Source of the DNA: Endobacterium cereale
GTDB lineage: Bacteria > Pseudomonadota > Alphaproteobacteria > Rhizobiales > Rhizobiaceae
Direction of reading: 5' to 3'
Assembly: GCF_009617585.1 (NCBI RefSeq)
Contig: NZ_WIXI01000031.1
Coordinates: 1-43,929 of the forward strand
Length of the DNA: 43,929 nucleotides
The notes under the pieces are model-generated. The model was not told where the DNA came from. It searched no databases and saw nothing but the letters and a program-made list of their open reading frames with translations. This document shows, one piece after another, positions 1 through 7,303 of the stretch. The position numbers and the translations under genes were made by a program. Every line of letters starts with the position of its first letter. The stretch's first letter is position 1.

Positions 1-86
1 GCTGATAATTATATGGCCGCCCTCAAGCTTGCAGCGACGAGGATATGGATCGCCTCAGCTAATGAGTCTGTGTCCTAGGACAACGA

Positions 87-248
87 GTGGGCACGCAACT
101 ACGGGTCCAGGATCGGCCCCAGGGACGGATGACGCTTCACCGCACAAAAGACGATTACCGCGGCCCTCGGCGTTATGTCCGCTACCGCACGAATCCGACT
201 GCGAGGAACTTTGGGATGCCCCGCCTGTTCGCTACTGAGATCGGATAG
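87..248 (+). CDS. Possible small basic protein (53 aa, GTG start)
   Basis: Open frame from GTG at 87, preceded by AGGA about seven bases upstream. An in-frame ATG at 129 is an alternative start. The product is rich in Arg, Tyr and Thr, has no membrane segment, and matches no family I recognise. Its 3' part contains the EcfG-type promoter of the next gene, which lowers the chance that it is a real gene, although overlapping promoters do occur. Weak call based on the ribosome site and composition only. Confidence 0.25.
   Translation: MGTQLRVQDRPQGRMTLHRTKDDYRGPRRYVRYRTNPTARNFGMPRLFATEIG
205..229 (+). promoter_or_regulatory. EcfG-type (general stress sigma factor) promoter
   Basis: GGAAC at 205-209, 17 bases, then GTT at 227-229. 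This fits the alphaproteobacterial EcfG/RpoE2 consensus (GGAAC, 16-17 bases, cGTT). It lies 54 bases before the start of the hydrophilic repeat protein at 283. Confidence 0.6.
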
Positions 249-282
249 TTGATTTCATATGACCAACCCACGGAGAAGCAAC

Positions 283-456
283 ATGGCCAATCAGGGCGGA
301 TCACACGAACAGCACGTCAAGGCAGGCGAACAGAGCCACAAAAACACTGGCTCGCAGAAGAGCGCCTCCTCCGGCGAAAACCAGGGTTCTGGAACCCGCG
401 GTGGCTCGCACGAGCAGCACGTCAAAGCAGGTCAGCAGAGCCATAAAAATTCTTGA
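283..456 (+). CDS. Small hydrophilic stress protein with a duplicated motif (KGG/Con-10-like)
   Basis: 57 aa, starting at ATG 283 with GGAG nine bases upstream; an in-frame ATG at 259 lacks a good site. The protein carries the same 16-residue unit twice, GGSHEQHVKAG(E/Q)QSHKN, near each end, with a Ser/Gly/Asn linker between. It has no hydrophobic segment and very few bulky residues, so it should be disordered and heat-soluble. This resembles KGG/Con-10 type stress-induced proteins, but the canonical KGG motif is not exact. An EcfG-type promoter lies upstream and a hairpin terminator downstream, so it is probably a monocistronic general-stress gene. Molecular role unknown. Confidence 0.75.
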   Translation: MANQGGSHEQHVKAGEQSHKNTGSQKSASSGENQGSGTRGGSHEQHVKAGQQSHKNS

Positions 457-471
457 CCAGATTGCCGAGAG

Positions 472-492
472 GCGCGCTAGCGCGGGCCTTTG
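472..492 (+). terminator. Probable rho-independent terminator
   Basis: A GC-rich hairpin (GGC.CGC stem with one mismatch, TAGC loop, 472-489) is followed by TTT and, a few bases later, TTTT. It sits 15 bases after the stop of the repeat protein gene. Confidence 0.5.
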
Positions 493-643
493 TCGGTTTT
501 CTACGTAAATTTCTCGCCGCAGACGCAGTACGTGGATGGCTGTAGAAAACGCGTGGCGGCTCCTGCGCTTCAGGTTCGAATTTGCCCAACCTGATGCCCA
601 TCGGCGACAACAAGCATCTTGCTCATTTTGATAAGGACCTCAG

Positions 644-811
644 ATGCGGAAGTCTGATCAAATCACCGCTCCGCCTCGAAAACTAAAGTTGGAAGTAACC
701 GGGCCTCAGCCGACGCTCCCGCTTGCTAGCTTCGTTGCCTTTGCCTCACTTGCTTCTGCGATGGCTGGAGTCTTTGTATGGATAGTGATCTATGGTGCCG
801 CGGGTGGCTGA
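644..811 (+). CDS. Small membrane protein, 55 aa
   Basis: ATG at 644 with AAGGA eight bases upstream, stop at 809-811. The first 25 residues are polar and Lys/Pro-rich. Residues about 28-52 form one hydrophobic helix rich in Ala, Ser and Val that ends in a Gly-Gly tail, so it is probably a single-pass inner-membrane protein. I recognise no family. It stands alone, with about 300 bases free of genes on its right. Confidence 0.5.
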   Translation: MRKSDQITAPPRKLKLEVTGPQPTLPLASFVAFASLASAMAGVFVWIVIYGAAGG

Positions 812-1126
812 CGCAGATATTCAATCCATGACGCGACTATACCAGTTCGCAACTCGCCGGCCACAGAGATGAGCTACGGTAGAAGTGAGCTGCCTTGCAC
901 GAGCGAAACAGCGGCTTCAAGAACGTCGCTCTTTCGCCCTGGCACATAAGAAATCGAGTATCTGGTAGGCAATGCAGCTTTCCCCGGTGCCACCAGTCCG
1001 CTGCCTCGATACACCCGGGACGAAGAAGCCTCAGTGGGCAACTAGAGATCCAGTTTCGATTGTCTCATCCATTGATCTTCTTCCAAATTGCTCGCTCGGG
1101 CGAGCTTTTTGCTCAAAGGACCAGAT
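812..1126. other. Gene-poor stretch
   Basis: No frame here combines a ribosome site with a coherent product. The only element seen is the small hairpin terminator at 1090-1110, directly before the ribosome site of the next gene. Confidence 0.5.
1090..1110 (+). terminator. Hairpin plus T-run directly upstream of the lipoprotein gene
   Basis: A perfect 6-bp stem GCTCGC/GCGAGC with a TCGG tetraloop (1090-1105) is followed by TTTTT. It ends five bases before the AAAGGA of the next gene, so it may act as a leader terminator or attenuator rather than ending an upstream gene. Confidence 0.55.
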
Positions 1127-1411
1127 ATGCCTAAGTTGTTTCTACTCTTTCTAATCTCGGCACTGAGCAGTTGTAGTGTCACTGGCAGCGGGAAGCCCGT
1201 GGCAGATGGTATAGCTCCCATACCCGGCAGCATAACTTACGGAGGGCAACCTCGTACCAAACTGTCGAAATCGCCAGTCGGAACTGGTTTCAGCCACGAA
1301 TTCTATAACCAGACCGGTAATCGCGTGGTCGAGCGATATGTAATTCAGCCAGATCGATCGTTGAAGATTACGAGCCAGGAAATCATAAACCTACCCGAGA
1401 ACGACAATTAA
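1127..1411 (+). CDS. Small putative lipoprotein
   Basis: 94 aa starting at ATG 1127, with AAAGGA about six bases upstream. The N-terminus is a lipoprotein signal peptide: Lys after Met-Pro, a hydrophobic core, then the lipobox-like LSSC with the Cys near residue 16. The mature part is short and polar, with a Gly/Pro-rich stretch and a C-terminal beta-prone segment. It should be lipid-anchored in the envelope. No enzyme motif was seen and I do not recognise the family. A hairpin with a T-run sits in its leader. Confidence 0.65.
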   Translation: MPKLFLLFLISALSSCSVTGSGKPVADGIAPIPGSITYGGQPRTKLSKSPVGTGFSHEFYNQTGNRVVERYVIQPDRSLKITSQEIINLPENDN

Positions 1412-1449
1412 TGTAGATCGGTCAAATGCAGGAGAGGATAGGCAGCGGC

Positions 1450-1944
1450 TCACCTCACCGAGTCTACAACCGCCTCCTCATTCTTGCAGCGAGCTGTGCT
1501 GTTCTGTGTGTCAATAGCGCCGGCAACGGTAGCCTTATCTCGACCACCGAACGCTCTACCGATCTCTCCATATCCAAGGGCGAACTTTTGACGCACTTCC
1601 GACATGAGCAGCCGGCGGGCGGTAACCACTCGCTTTGAAGAGCAGCGACCAACGACGTCCGGATAGCTAACCTTAAGTTCAAGGCACCTTTTCTTAATGT
1701 AAGTTACCTCTGCTCGAACCCGTCGATTTGCGACGTGCAACTGGTAGGCTCGAACATGTGCATCGAAATAGATGGTGGCCAAAGTCCAGCGAGGGGCGTG
1801 CTCGAGTGCAAGAGGCCTGGTAGCCTTTTTTGAAGCTAAGCGTTGAGCGGCACGTGCCAGCCTTTTCTGGCGCTGCTTATGGTCATGCAACAAGCGCGAA
1901 TGATAAGGCGTAATGTCTATTCTTTTGAGGGTCATCGCATACAT
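1450..1944 (-). CDS. DnaA domain-IV-like helix-turn-helix protein
   Basis: 164 aa if started at ATG 1944; ATG 1935 is also possible and neither has a strong ribosome site. The basic N-terminal half has many Lys, Arg and Gln. The C-terminal part (about residues 100-150) carries the DnaA domain IV pattern: a Ser-Arg-type helix followed by GEIGRAFGGRDKATV, equivalent to the DnaA box-binding signature. The AAA+ ATPase domain is absent, so it cannot initiate replication as DnaA does. Proteins of this architecture are common in Rhizobiales and are annotated as helix-turn-helix proteins. It probably binds DNA, perhaps DnaA-box-like sites; the target is unknown. Confidence 0.7.
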   Translation of the reverse strand: MYAMTLKRIDITPYHSRLLHDHKQRQKRLARAAQRLASKKATRPLALEHAPRWTLATIYFDAHVRAYQLHVANRRVRAEVTYIKKRCLELKVSYPDVVGRCSSKRVVTARRLLMSEVRQKFALGYGEIGRAFGGRDKATVAGAIDTQNSTARCKNEEAVVDSVR

Positions 1945-2162
1945 CTTGGCGCAGATAATCCGGCCCTGAAAAGCCAGACACCGTCGGATGAAGAAAAGCG
2001 AGTTCGCTCCGACGCTCCACTGCGTCGGACGAGGTCTCAAGAATTACGATCCAGCCGCATGGGAGCCAAGGCTCCGAGATCGCCTCTTTTAGATGCATAT
2101 TGGAGAGGCTCTTTTCAAGTGAAACGCGCGGTGATCTCTCAAACTTTCAGCCGTGTTCCGCT

Positions 2163-2441
2163 ATGATGAGTTTGGCTATACGGAGTGGGTGTTCTCGCCA
2201 CCCTGATGTTACTTTGCTTGCGTGGGCCGGAGCGGGATATGGGGGAAGCGACCGTCCACCGGTCGAGAAAGCCGGAACCGTTTCACCGTCGATCACGCCG
2301 ACGTCCAATGCAGCGACGAGTAGCGGCACCGGAACCCTGAAACCAGCAAATAACGACCCACTCGTAGAGCGGTATCCTCGCACGCTTAGTGAAGGGTCGG
2401 ACCAATGGGGTATTTTGGGTGCTTCGCATGGAAAGTCGTGA
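2163..2441 (+). CDS. Possible Ser/Thr/Gly-rich exported protein, start region doubtful
   Basis: From about residue 22 the frame gives a Gly/Ser/Thr/Pro-rich product typical of an exported or lipoprotein tail, but the N-terminus in this frame is not a good signal peptide. An adjacent frame over 2187-2215 encodes a hydrophobic run (GVLATLMLLCL), so a one-base indel near the TTT/GGG runs around 2210-2228 may have split a lipoprotein gene. The 3' end overlaps the opposite-strand gene at 2386-2694 by 56 bases. Low confidence. Confidence 0.3.
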   Translation: MMSLAIRSGCSRHPDVTLLAWAGAGYGGSDRPPVEKAGTVSPSITPTSNAATSSGTGTLKPANNDPLVERYPRTLSEGSDQWGILGASHGKS

Positions 2442-2694
2442 GCAGTCTCAACGCCCGCGCAGCGACATCCTCGGCAAGTTGTATTTCGGACAAAGCGAGA
2501 TCGGCAGCAACCGCGAGGATCGCGCTACCGACGGAGCGCATAGCTAACTCCAGACCGTCGTCGCCCTCATCGCCTGCCCAACTCGCATTGCGCTCAAGTG
2601 TCACCGCGATCTTTTCCAGGACAGCTTGCCGCAGCGGTGCAGGCAGATCCCTCAGCATCGGACTATTCCGGGTAACGTCGCTGTTCGTCGGCAT
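2386..2694 (-). CDS. Hypothetical alpha-helical protein, 102 aa
   Basis: The ATG at 2694 was chosen over upstream starts because GGAGGATC sits just upstream. The product is mostly helical, with acidic GDEGDDG near residue 41 and a long Ala/Leu-rich second half that looks like a helical bundle. It has no signal peptide or catalytic motif. I do not recognise a named domain; composition and ribosome site support a genuine cytoplasmic protein. Confidence 0.6.
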   Translation of the reverse strand: MPTNSDVTRNSPMLRDLPAPLRQAVLEKIAVTLERNASWAGDEGDDGLELAMRSVGSAILAVAADLALSEIQLAEDVAARALRLLTTFHAKHPKYPIGPTLH

Positions 2695-3544
2695 TTCGAT
2701 CCTCCGGTTTTCGGTTAAACAAAATGCGCGCCAAAAAGATGCGTAGGCTACCGGACACTGCCTGCGTTGCCGCGAGCTTACGGCCGATTCCTGGCGGGAG
2801 CGTAACGCTGGTGACCTTGCGCTAGGTTCCGAAAACATCGACCCCTGCTTCGTGCGGTGAAGTGGTGAGAAATGATTCTGGATATCGATATCGTGCTTGA
2901 TTGGCAGCAGCGCGGAATGAATGCCCGTACCCTTGGCTTTTCCTCCGAGGACTGTCCGCAGAAACGTGGCATTGACCACTCGGGTGATCCCCATGCACAT
3001 GCAAAGACTGATGCGTGGGACTTCGGGTGGGCAATCGAACACGCTGATCGCACATCGCGAACCATCGTCACCCCTCCAGTGTTTTGGCCATCGTTAAGGC
3101 CTGGATCGTGAACTGGGCCTGCAGTGGTCCAGTGGTCCCGACGAGGCTGGTCGACCAAACAGCGGTGGAAGAAGTTTGACATCGCGGGTGAATGCGCCCT
3201 TACGGTCCAAGACCAGGCAGAAAAACCTTTCGGACCTAATGAAACTATCTCGTCCGCGACCTGTTCGCTGACATGAGGCGTTCGGTCCGCCTTCCGTGCT
3301 GGATACATGAAAAGCATCTACCGGGCGCCTCTCCATTGACGAACTCCAAATTGGCCCGCTCAGGCGGGCCTTTTTTGTCAGCGTGCCATTGCTACCACCC
3401 GCCGTCTACAAGATGTTAGTGCGAAAATTTATTCGGACCGAATGGCGTCCTTCGCATCCATCCGACGCGCTTTGTCCGCGCTAATCATACTTGGGATCAT
3501 TATTCGGTTTTCGATGTTCGGCTGGAGGTGACAAGGAGACGATC
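2695..3544. other. 850-base stretch with no supported gene
   Basis: Open frames exist on both strands (for example + 2872-3111 and - 2778-3317) but their products are Arg/Ser/Cys-rich and incoherent. The + frame has one protein-like patch around 2989-3050 only. The stretch contains a strong terminator at 3353-3376 and a small perfect palindrome, ATTCGG-A-CCGAAT, at 3431-3443, possibly an operator for the small gene at 3545. Confidence 0.45.
3353..3376 (+). terminator. Rho-independent terminator
   Basis: A perfect 7-bp stem GGCCCGC/GCGGGCC with a TCAG loop is followed by TTTTTT. No intact + strand gene was identified upstream, which suggests that a gene ending here has decayed or was too short to recognise. 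Confidence 0.75.
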
Positions 3545-3643
3545 ATGAATTTGACGGCGACCGGGGAATTATTCTTAGCCCTGCGACGGATGCTTATAGA
3601 GCACGAGCTTCTGTTGGAGCGCAGAAACCGCCTCCAAGACTAA
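3545..3643 (+). CDS. Very small protein, 32 aa
   Basis: ATG 3545 has a near-consensus AAGGAGAC seven bases upstream; stop TAA at 3641-3643. The peptide is one amphipathic helix with alternating Leu/Ile and Glu/Arg (core LRRMLIEHELLLERR). It looks like a small coiled-coil or regulatory peptide. No homologue recognised. The ribosome site is among the best in the window, which is the main reason to believe it. Confidence 0.5.
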   Translation: MNLTATGELFLALRRMLIEHELLLERRNRLQD

Positions 3644-3998
3644 TAGTCGGCTGGGACCGGTTACCAACGTCACACGTTTTCTGAAAACGTGGATCGGATA
3701 GCCGCCTGCCCGGCACAAGGCCACGTCTAACAAGTTTCAACAGGTTGCCTTCGCTCCGGAGTAAACGAGTCGGATGCAGGCCCCTGACTGCAAATAATTT
3801 GCGGCATGGCAATTTATTCGATGTTGGGTTCACGTGCAGCAGGTGTGCTATATTCTCTAGCCCAACACTGGTCGATTAAGTTCAAAGGAAAGGCCTTGCA
3901 ATTAAGAAACCGCGCACGACTTATATACGTAGTGACAGCTTGTCTGTAGGGCGCTGTTACCAAGGGTGCAAAACCTTGCCCCAACAAAGGAGGACGAT
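3644..3998. other. Intergenic, nothing recognised
   Basis: 355 bases. The opposite-strand frame over 3594-3833 is not protein-like. The right part is AT-rich (TATATAC near 3920) and probably holds the promoter of the 3999 gene, but I see no EcfG-type motif here. Confidence 0.4.
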
Positions 3999-4274
3999 AT
4001 GTCTTCCAAATCAGCCACTGCCGCGCTTAGCAAAGCCAATTTCACCCTGATTAGGGAAGTCTTGCGAGATGCTGGTCTTCGGGGCGTGGATTCACTCGGA
4101 AGCTCAGATGTGAAACACGGTGCGTTGATCTTCCTTACTGCCGAGTTCGGCCCCGGCGTTCGAACAAGAGGCGCACTCCCCGAAGCTATCTTTCCGCGAG
4201 GGGGGCCGGTTTCTGTTGTCCGGCCTTTGAAAGAACAAACGATACACCGTTGGACCGACGAAGGTGGTCAGTAA
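3999..4274 (+). CDS. Hypothetical protein, first gene of a small operon
   Basis: 91 aa; ATG 3999 follows AAGGAGG by five bases. The N-terminal half is helical (LSKANFTLIREVLRDAGLRG), and the middle has a short beta-prone patch (GALIFLTAEF) that resembles small rhizobial proteins of unknown function. No membrane segment. The stop codon overlaps the start of the DUF1488 gene by one base, so the two are very likely translationally coupled. Confidence 0.6.
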   Translation: MSSKSATAALSKANFTLIREVLRDAGLRGVDSLGSSDVKHGALIFLTAEFGPGVRTRGALPEAIFPRGGPVSVVRPLKEQTIHRWTDEGGQ

Positions 4275-4540
4275 TGGGCATTTCGTTTCCGAATTCAGCC
4301 CGCAGCTTTGACGGCAAGAACCGATGTGTACGTTTCACCGGCTATGACGGGATGCTCGAAATAAAGTTCTACTTGTCAACCGAAGTTCTAGCCTCCGAGA
4401 AATCTCAACGGAGTGTGAGCGAAGGTGAATATCTCACGTCTTTTGATACGCTTCGGCCAAGAATTCTGAAAGCTGCAACCTCTGCCTATTCCATCAATCG
4501 AAGCCGCAGCATCATGTTGGACCTTACGCATTTTCGTTGA
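4274..4540 (+). CDS. DUF1488 family protein
   Basis: 88 aa starting at ATG 4274, which overlaps the preceding TAA. The N-terminus has the DUF1488 pattern: a Phe-Pro-Asn start, an Arg-Ser-Phe-Asp turn, then VRFTGYDGMLEIKFYLS, where an aromatic and DG precede a beta strand. The C-terminal helix contains the usual late basic stretch. DUF1488 proteins are small, common in Rhizobiales, and of unknown function. Overlap with the upstream gene suggests the two products act together. Confidence 0.7.
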   Translation: MGISFPNSARSFDGKNRCVRFTGYDGMLEIKFYLSTEVLASEKSQRSVSEGEYLTSFDTLRPRILKAATSAYSINRSRSIMLDLTHFR

Positions 4541-4563
4541 GCATACCGTGATCCAGAAAGGAT

Positions 4564-4743
4564 ATGGACGTGCATCATCAACCCAAGTCGGTCCCTCTGG
4601 TCCAATCAAGTTTAGCGAAAACCGTACATGTCAGCGAATTCGCAAGAAGGTTTCGGTTGGATCACGCCGAAGAAAACCGGCTACGCAAGCTTCTGGGTCC
4701 GATCGCCAAGGAAATAGACCTGCTCAGGAATGCCGGCAGATAG
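4564..4743 (+). CDS. Small helical protein, 59 aa
   Basis: ATG 4564 lies immediately after an AAAGGAT sequence (spacing is short). The frame runs to TAG at 4741-4743. The product is coherent: a polar N-terminus, then VSEFARRFRLDHAEENRLRK and a further Leu-rich helix. This looks like a short helix-turn-helix or protein-interaction module. The overlapping longer frame at 4548 is Ser/Arg-rich and incoherent, so I prefer this one. Family not recognised by name. Confidence 0.55.
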   Translation: MDVHHQPKSVPLVQSSLAKTVHVSEFARRFRLDHAEENRLRKLLGPIAKEIDLLRNAGR

Positions 4744-4781
4744 CTGGCGCTATCACCGGATATGCTCACCCAAGGATTGTT

Positions 4782-4979
4782 ATGACCATATGTAATTTCG
4801 TCTCGATTATAGTTGCTCCAGACAGATGGAATGTTCGCGTCGTCGAACAAGGTGTCATGATCGAGCGCGAGTTTCTGACTGAGTCCCACGCCCTTGCATG
4901 GGCGTCCGGTCAGCGCATTAGGTTGAACCTGCCGAACTTAACGATCCCATTTCCTGATCAGATGCGCACGTCTAGCTAG
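4782..4979 (+). CDS. Small hypothetical protein, 65 aa
   Basis: ATG 4782 with AAGGA about five bases upstream. The sequence suggests two beta strands (IIVAPDRWNVRVVEQGVMIE) followed by a helix (FLTESHALAWASGQRIR), the layout of many small proteins of the DUF2188 or KTSC-like size class. No signature allows a firm family. It follows the 4564 gene at 38 bases and may share its transcript. Confidence 0.5.
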   Translation: MTICNFVSIIVAPDRWNVRVVEQGVMIEREFLTESHALAWASGQRIRLNLPNLTIPFPDQMRTSS

Positions 4980-5237
4980 GCAAGACCTCTGCCCCATAAG
5001 GATCGAGATCCCGCAGTTCGACGAGGAGCCGATCGATGTCACATGGGATCCAAAGAAGAATTTGAGAGAACGTCGGCGCCGCTGGTCGTCGCCTGAACAG
5101 CTCTGACAGCGGTTTGATTGGGGCCAGTTCCGCCTTTCACGATACGGTGTTCGCAACGTGACCATTCGCGCCAACCTCTAAGCGTCGTCCCCCGTAAAAA
5201 TAATAGTACTCGTCTCCTATTACCGCAGGAGAAATCA

Positions 5238-5534
5238 ATGATTGAGTACGAAACTAAGACGCCGCAGTTCACCAGCGATCGCGCTGCTGTATATGAATTC
5301 GCGAAAAAATATCGAGTTGGCGTTGACGATGCTGAGCGAATTTATCTTAAGATTGGTGCTTTGGCGACTGAAGAACAGTTTCTCGCCGAAGCGAAGCTCC
5401 CTGCATCGAAAATGACGACGTCGATCGACAAGGTCGCGGATGCCCGATGTGCACCGTGCAGAATTTTGTCTCGTACAACACCTACTAGGAGCGAACTCCG
5501 GTTCGATTTTTCCAATGAGCACCAGACACGTTGA
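5238..5534 (+). CDS. Small helical protein upstream of the desaturase
   Basis: 98 aa; ATG 5238 with AGGAGA six bases upstream. Residues 10-58 form a helical domain (AVYEFAKKYRVGVDDAERIY) of the short helix-turn-helix type also seen in DUF3606-like proteins. The last 35 residues look less coherent, so the C-terminus may be changed by a frameshift. Its end overlaps the start of the next small gene, placing it first in a three-gene operon with the desaturase. Confidence 0.55.
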   Translation: MIEYETKTPQFTSDRAAVYEFAKKYRVGVDDAERIYLKIGALATEEQFLAEAKLPASKMTTSIDKVADARCAPCRILSRTTPTRSELRFDFSNEHQTR

Positions 5535-5715
5535 GAATCCCAAAGGCGCAGACTTACCGTCAAGCCAGCGACTGCTGAATCGATACAGGCAGTATCTTCA
5601 GTTCGCGGACATGAAGATTTCGGCGGGCGACCGTATCGGCGCGGAAAATGACTTCCAGCACGCCGAGCATTTTCTTCGCAGCGCTGCAGAACAGAAAGAT
5701 ACGGATCAAATATGA
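5515..5715 (+). CDS. DUF4167-like small protein
   Basis: 66 aa from ATG 5515. The core is YLQFADMKISAGDRIGAEND followed by FQHAEHFLR. This matches the hallmark of DUF4167, a Tyr-rich helix then GDRIxAENxxQHAEHYxR, known from larger alphaproteobacterial proteins; here it is almost the whole protein. The stop TGA overlaps the desaturase ATG by four bases, so translation is probably coupled. The N-terminus overlaps the preceding gene by 20 bases. Confidence 0.6.
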   Translation: MSTRHVENPKGADLPSSQRLLNRYRQYLQFADMKISAGDRIGAENDFQHAEHFLRSAAEQKDTDQI

Positions 5716-6740
5716 CTGGATCAGTTGCCTTCGCCTCTCCAGGCGGAATCTCAGAAAAAGCCTGGCTCAAGATCCTGTCTGGATACCGCAAGCCCACATT
5801 AAGTCGTAGCTTCTATGAGCTTGCAGTGACGCTTGTCCCCTTCTTGCTTCTGTGGGGAGCAGCCTGGATCGCGATTCATTTCGGCTACTGGATTGGACTG
5901 ATCCTAGTGTTTCCGGCCGCCGGGTTCTTGCTCCGGCTGTTCATGTTGCAACATGACTGCGGGCATGGATCGTTTTTTGGAAAGCGCCGTTGGGACGACT
6001 GGACGGGACGCGCTATCGGCGTTCTAACGCTCACACCCTACGACTACTGGCGTCGGGCGCACGCTGAGCACCATGCCTCTGCGGGAAACCTTGACGAACG
6101 AGGCGTCGGCGACATCACGACGCTGACCGTGGCTGAATATCGAGCTCTACGCCCACGCGGAAAATTGGGCTATCGCTTATACAGGCACCCCTTAGTGATG
6201 TTCGGATTAGGCCCAGCTTTTTTGTTTTTGTTCAAGCAGCGCCTTCCCTTCGGCATGATGCGATCGGGCGCTTTACCCTGGCTCTCGACAATGCTTACAA
6301 ACGCCGCTGTCGCAGCATTAGCCGCGTTCTTGATCTGGGCCGTCGGTCTGGTGCCGTTTCTTTCGATCCACTTGCCAATCGTGCTCCTAGCCGGCTCAGC
6401 TGGCGTGTGGCTGTTCTATGTCCAGCACCAGTTCGAAGACACCCATTGGTCCAAGCCACCGGAATGGGCTTTTCCGCATGCCGCCATGCATGGCGCCTCG
6501 CATTATGATCTGCCGCGGCCGCTGAGATGGATCACCGGCAATATCGGCATGCACCATGTGCACCACCTATCCAGCAAGGTGCCGTTTTACCGACTGCCAG
6601 AGGTTTTGAGGGATTATCCGGAACTGGCGGATCTTGGCCGCATTAGTCTGGGCGAAAGCATCGCTTGTGTCAAACTCATCCTTTGGGACGAGGTTTCGCA
6701 GCGGCTGATCTCCCTTGAGGAGGCGAAAACGCTCCCGTAG
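5712..6740 (+). CDS. Membrane fatty acid desaturase
   Basis: 342 aa, normal for the family. It has the three histidine boxes of di-iron membrane desaturases: HDCGH at residues 81-85, HAEHH at 117-121 and HHVHH at 281-285. Hydrophobic segments near 38-80 and 195-240 supply the membrane spans. These enzymes insert a double bond into acyl chains of membrane lipids or acyl-CoA using O2 and an electron donor; the pattern is closest to the DesA/omega-6 type, but regiospecificity cannot be read from sequence. It is the last gene of a three-gene overlapping operon, probably used to adjust membrane fluidity. Confidence 0.9.
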   Translation: MTGSVAFASPGGISEKAWLKILSGYRKPTLSRSFYELAVTLVPFLLLWGAAWIAIHFGYWIGLILVFPAAGFLLRLFMLQHDCGHGSFFGKRRWDDWTGRAIGVLTLTPYDYWRRAHAEHHASAGNLDERGVGDITTLTVAEYRALRPRGKLGYRLYRHPLVMFGLGPAFLFLFKQRLPFGMMRSGALPWLSTMLTNAAVAALAAFLIWAVGLVPFLSIHLPIVLLAGSAGVWLFYVQHQFEDTHWSKPPEWAFPHAAMHGASHYDLPRPLRWITGNIGMHHVHHLSSKVPFYRLPEVLRDYPELADLGRISLGESIACVKLILWDEVSQRLISLEEAKTLP

Positions 6741-6770
6741 GGCAGCTCCAACGGTTTGCCAATTGTACGG

Positions 6771-7025
6771 TCACGGACCCCAGTTCCCGCTGCAACCTGT
6801 ACGGGCGGACCAGTTAGCATTGACCTGAACCCGTTCAGTGTCCCAAACTTTGCGTTGGAGGTACGAGCACCTGGTGTAAATCCGTGCACCCCGTCCGGAC
6901 CAGGCGATCAACGTGGCTTCGGCGTCGGATTTGGCGTCGACCCTGGTCACAGAGGAAAGCATCGCGACAAGCGCGAGCACCATTCCCAGTCCGGCGAGCC
7001 AGCCCTTCAGCTTCGCCAGGATCAT
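6771..7025 (-). pseudogene. Remnant of a small phage-type membrane protein
   Basis: From ATG 7025 the frame begins with a basic residue, one hydrophobic helix (LKGWLAGLGMVLALVAMLSS) and then an Asp/Lys/Ala patch, an arrangement seen in phage Rz-like or holin-associated proteins. After about residue 35 the product loses coherence and becomes Cys/Arg/Trp-rich, as in a decayed gene. No convincing ribosome site. It lies beside a decayed tRNA, which fits an old integrated element. Speculative. Confidence 0.3.
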
Positions 7026-7132
7026 ACCGGAGCTTACTTTCGACACTTGGTGTTCCACCAGCACTGGATGACGTCACGGTTTTCCGTAAACGCTGCCATG
7101 CGGCGGCGTTGTAGAGGTGGCCCTCGTGGACT

Positions 7133-7206
7133 TGGTTGCGGGTGCCGAACTTGAACCGGCGACCCCTTGGTGAGCCAAGTAAGCTGCCGAGCTGTCCTTC
7201 TCCGCA
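7133..7206 (-). tRNA. Decayed tRNA-Met (initiator type), pseudogene
   Basis: Read on the minus strand, the 74-base segment starts TGCGGAG and ends CCCGCAACCA, with an encoded CCA. It has the T-arm GCCGG-TTCAAGT-TCGGC and a D-arm with CAGCTCGGCAGC close to alphaproteobacterial tRNA-fMet. The anticodon stem CTTGG/CCAAG is fully paired, but the loop is only CTCA. The normal CTCATAA has lost TAA, destroying the CAT anticodon and explaining 74 instead of 77 bases. Acceptor pairs 6-7 and a D-stem pair are mismatched. It cannot function as a normal tRNA. Confidence 0.65.
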
Positions 7207-7303
7207 TTATTTGGAATAACTGCACTCGGTACTCATATGAGGCCATGAGCAGCGGCCACCGTATGCGGCGATACCTTCACCGCCTCATCTCAAGGAGACA
7301 ATC

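Noticed and set aside
1..78. Open frame from the left edge to TAG at 76-78
   Set aside because: Only 25 residues, no recognisable motif and no way to see upstream sequence; could be the tail of a gene but unsupported.
2804..2830. GGAAC-N19-GTT on the minus strand before the 2694 gene
   Set aside because: Spacing is one base beyond the accepted range.
2872..3111. 79-aa plus-strand frame with a partly protein-like patch
   Set aside because: Only a short coherent segment and no consistent start; not enough to call a gene.
2778..3317. 179-aa minus-strand frame
   Set aside because: Arg/Ser/Cys-rich, no ribosome site, no family similarity; likely spurious.
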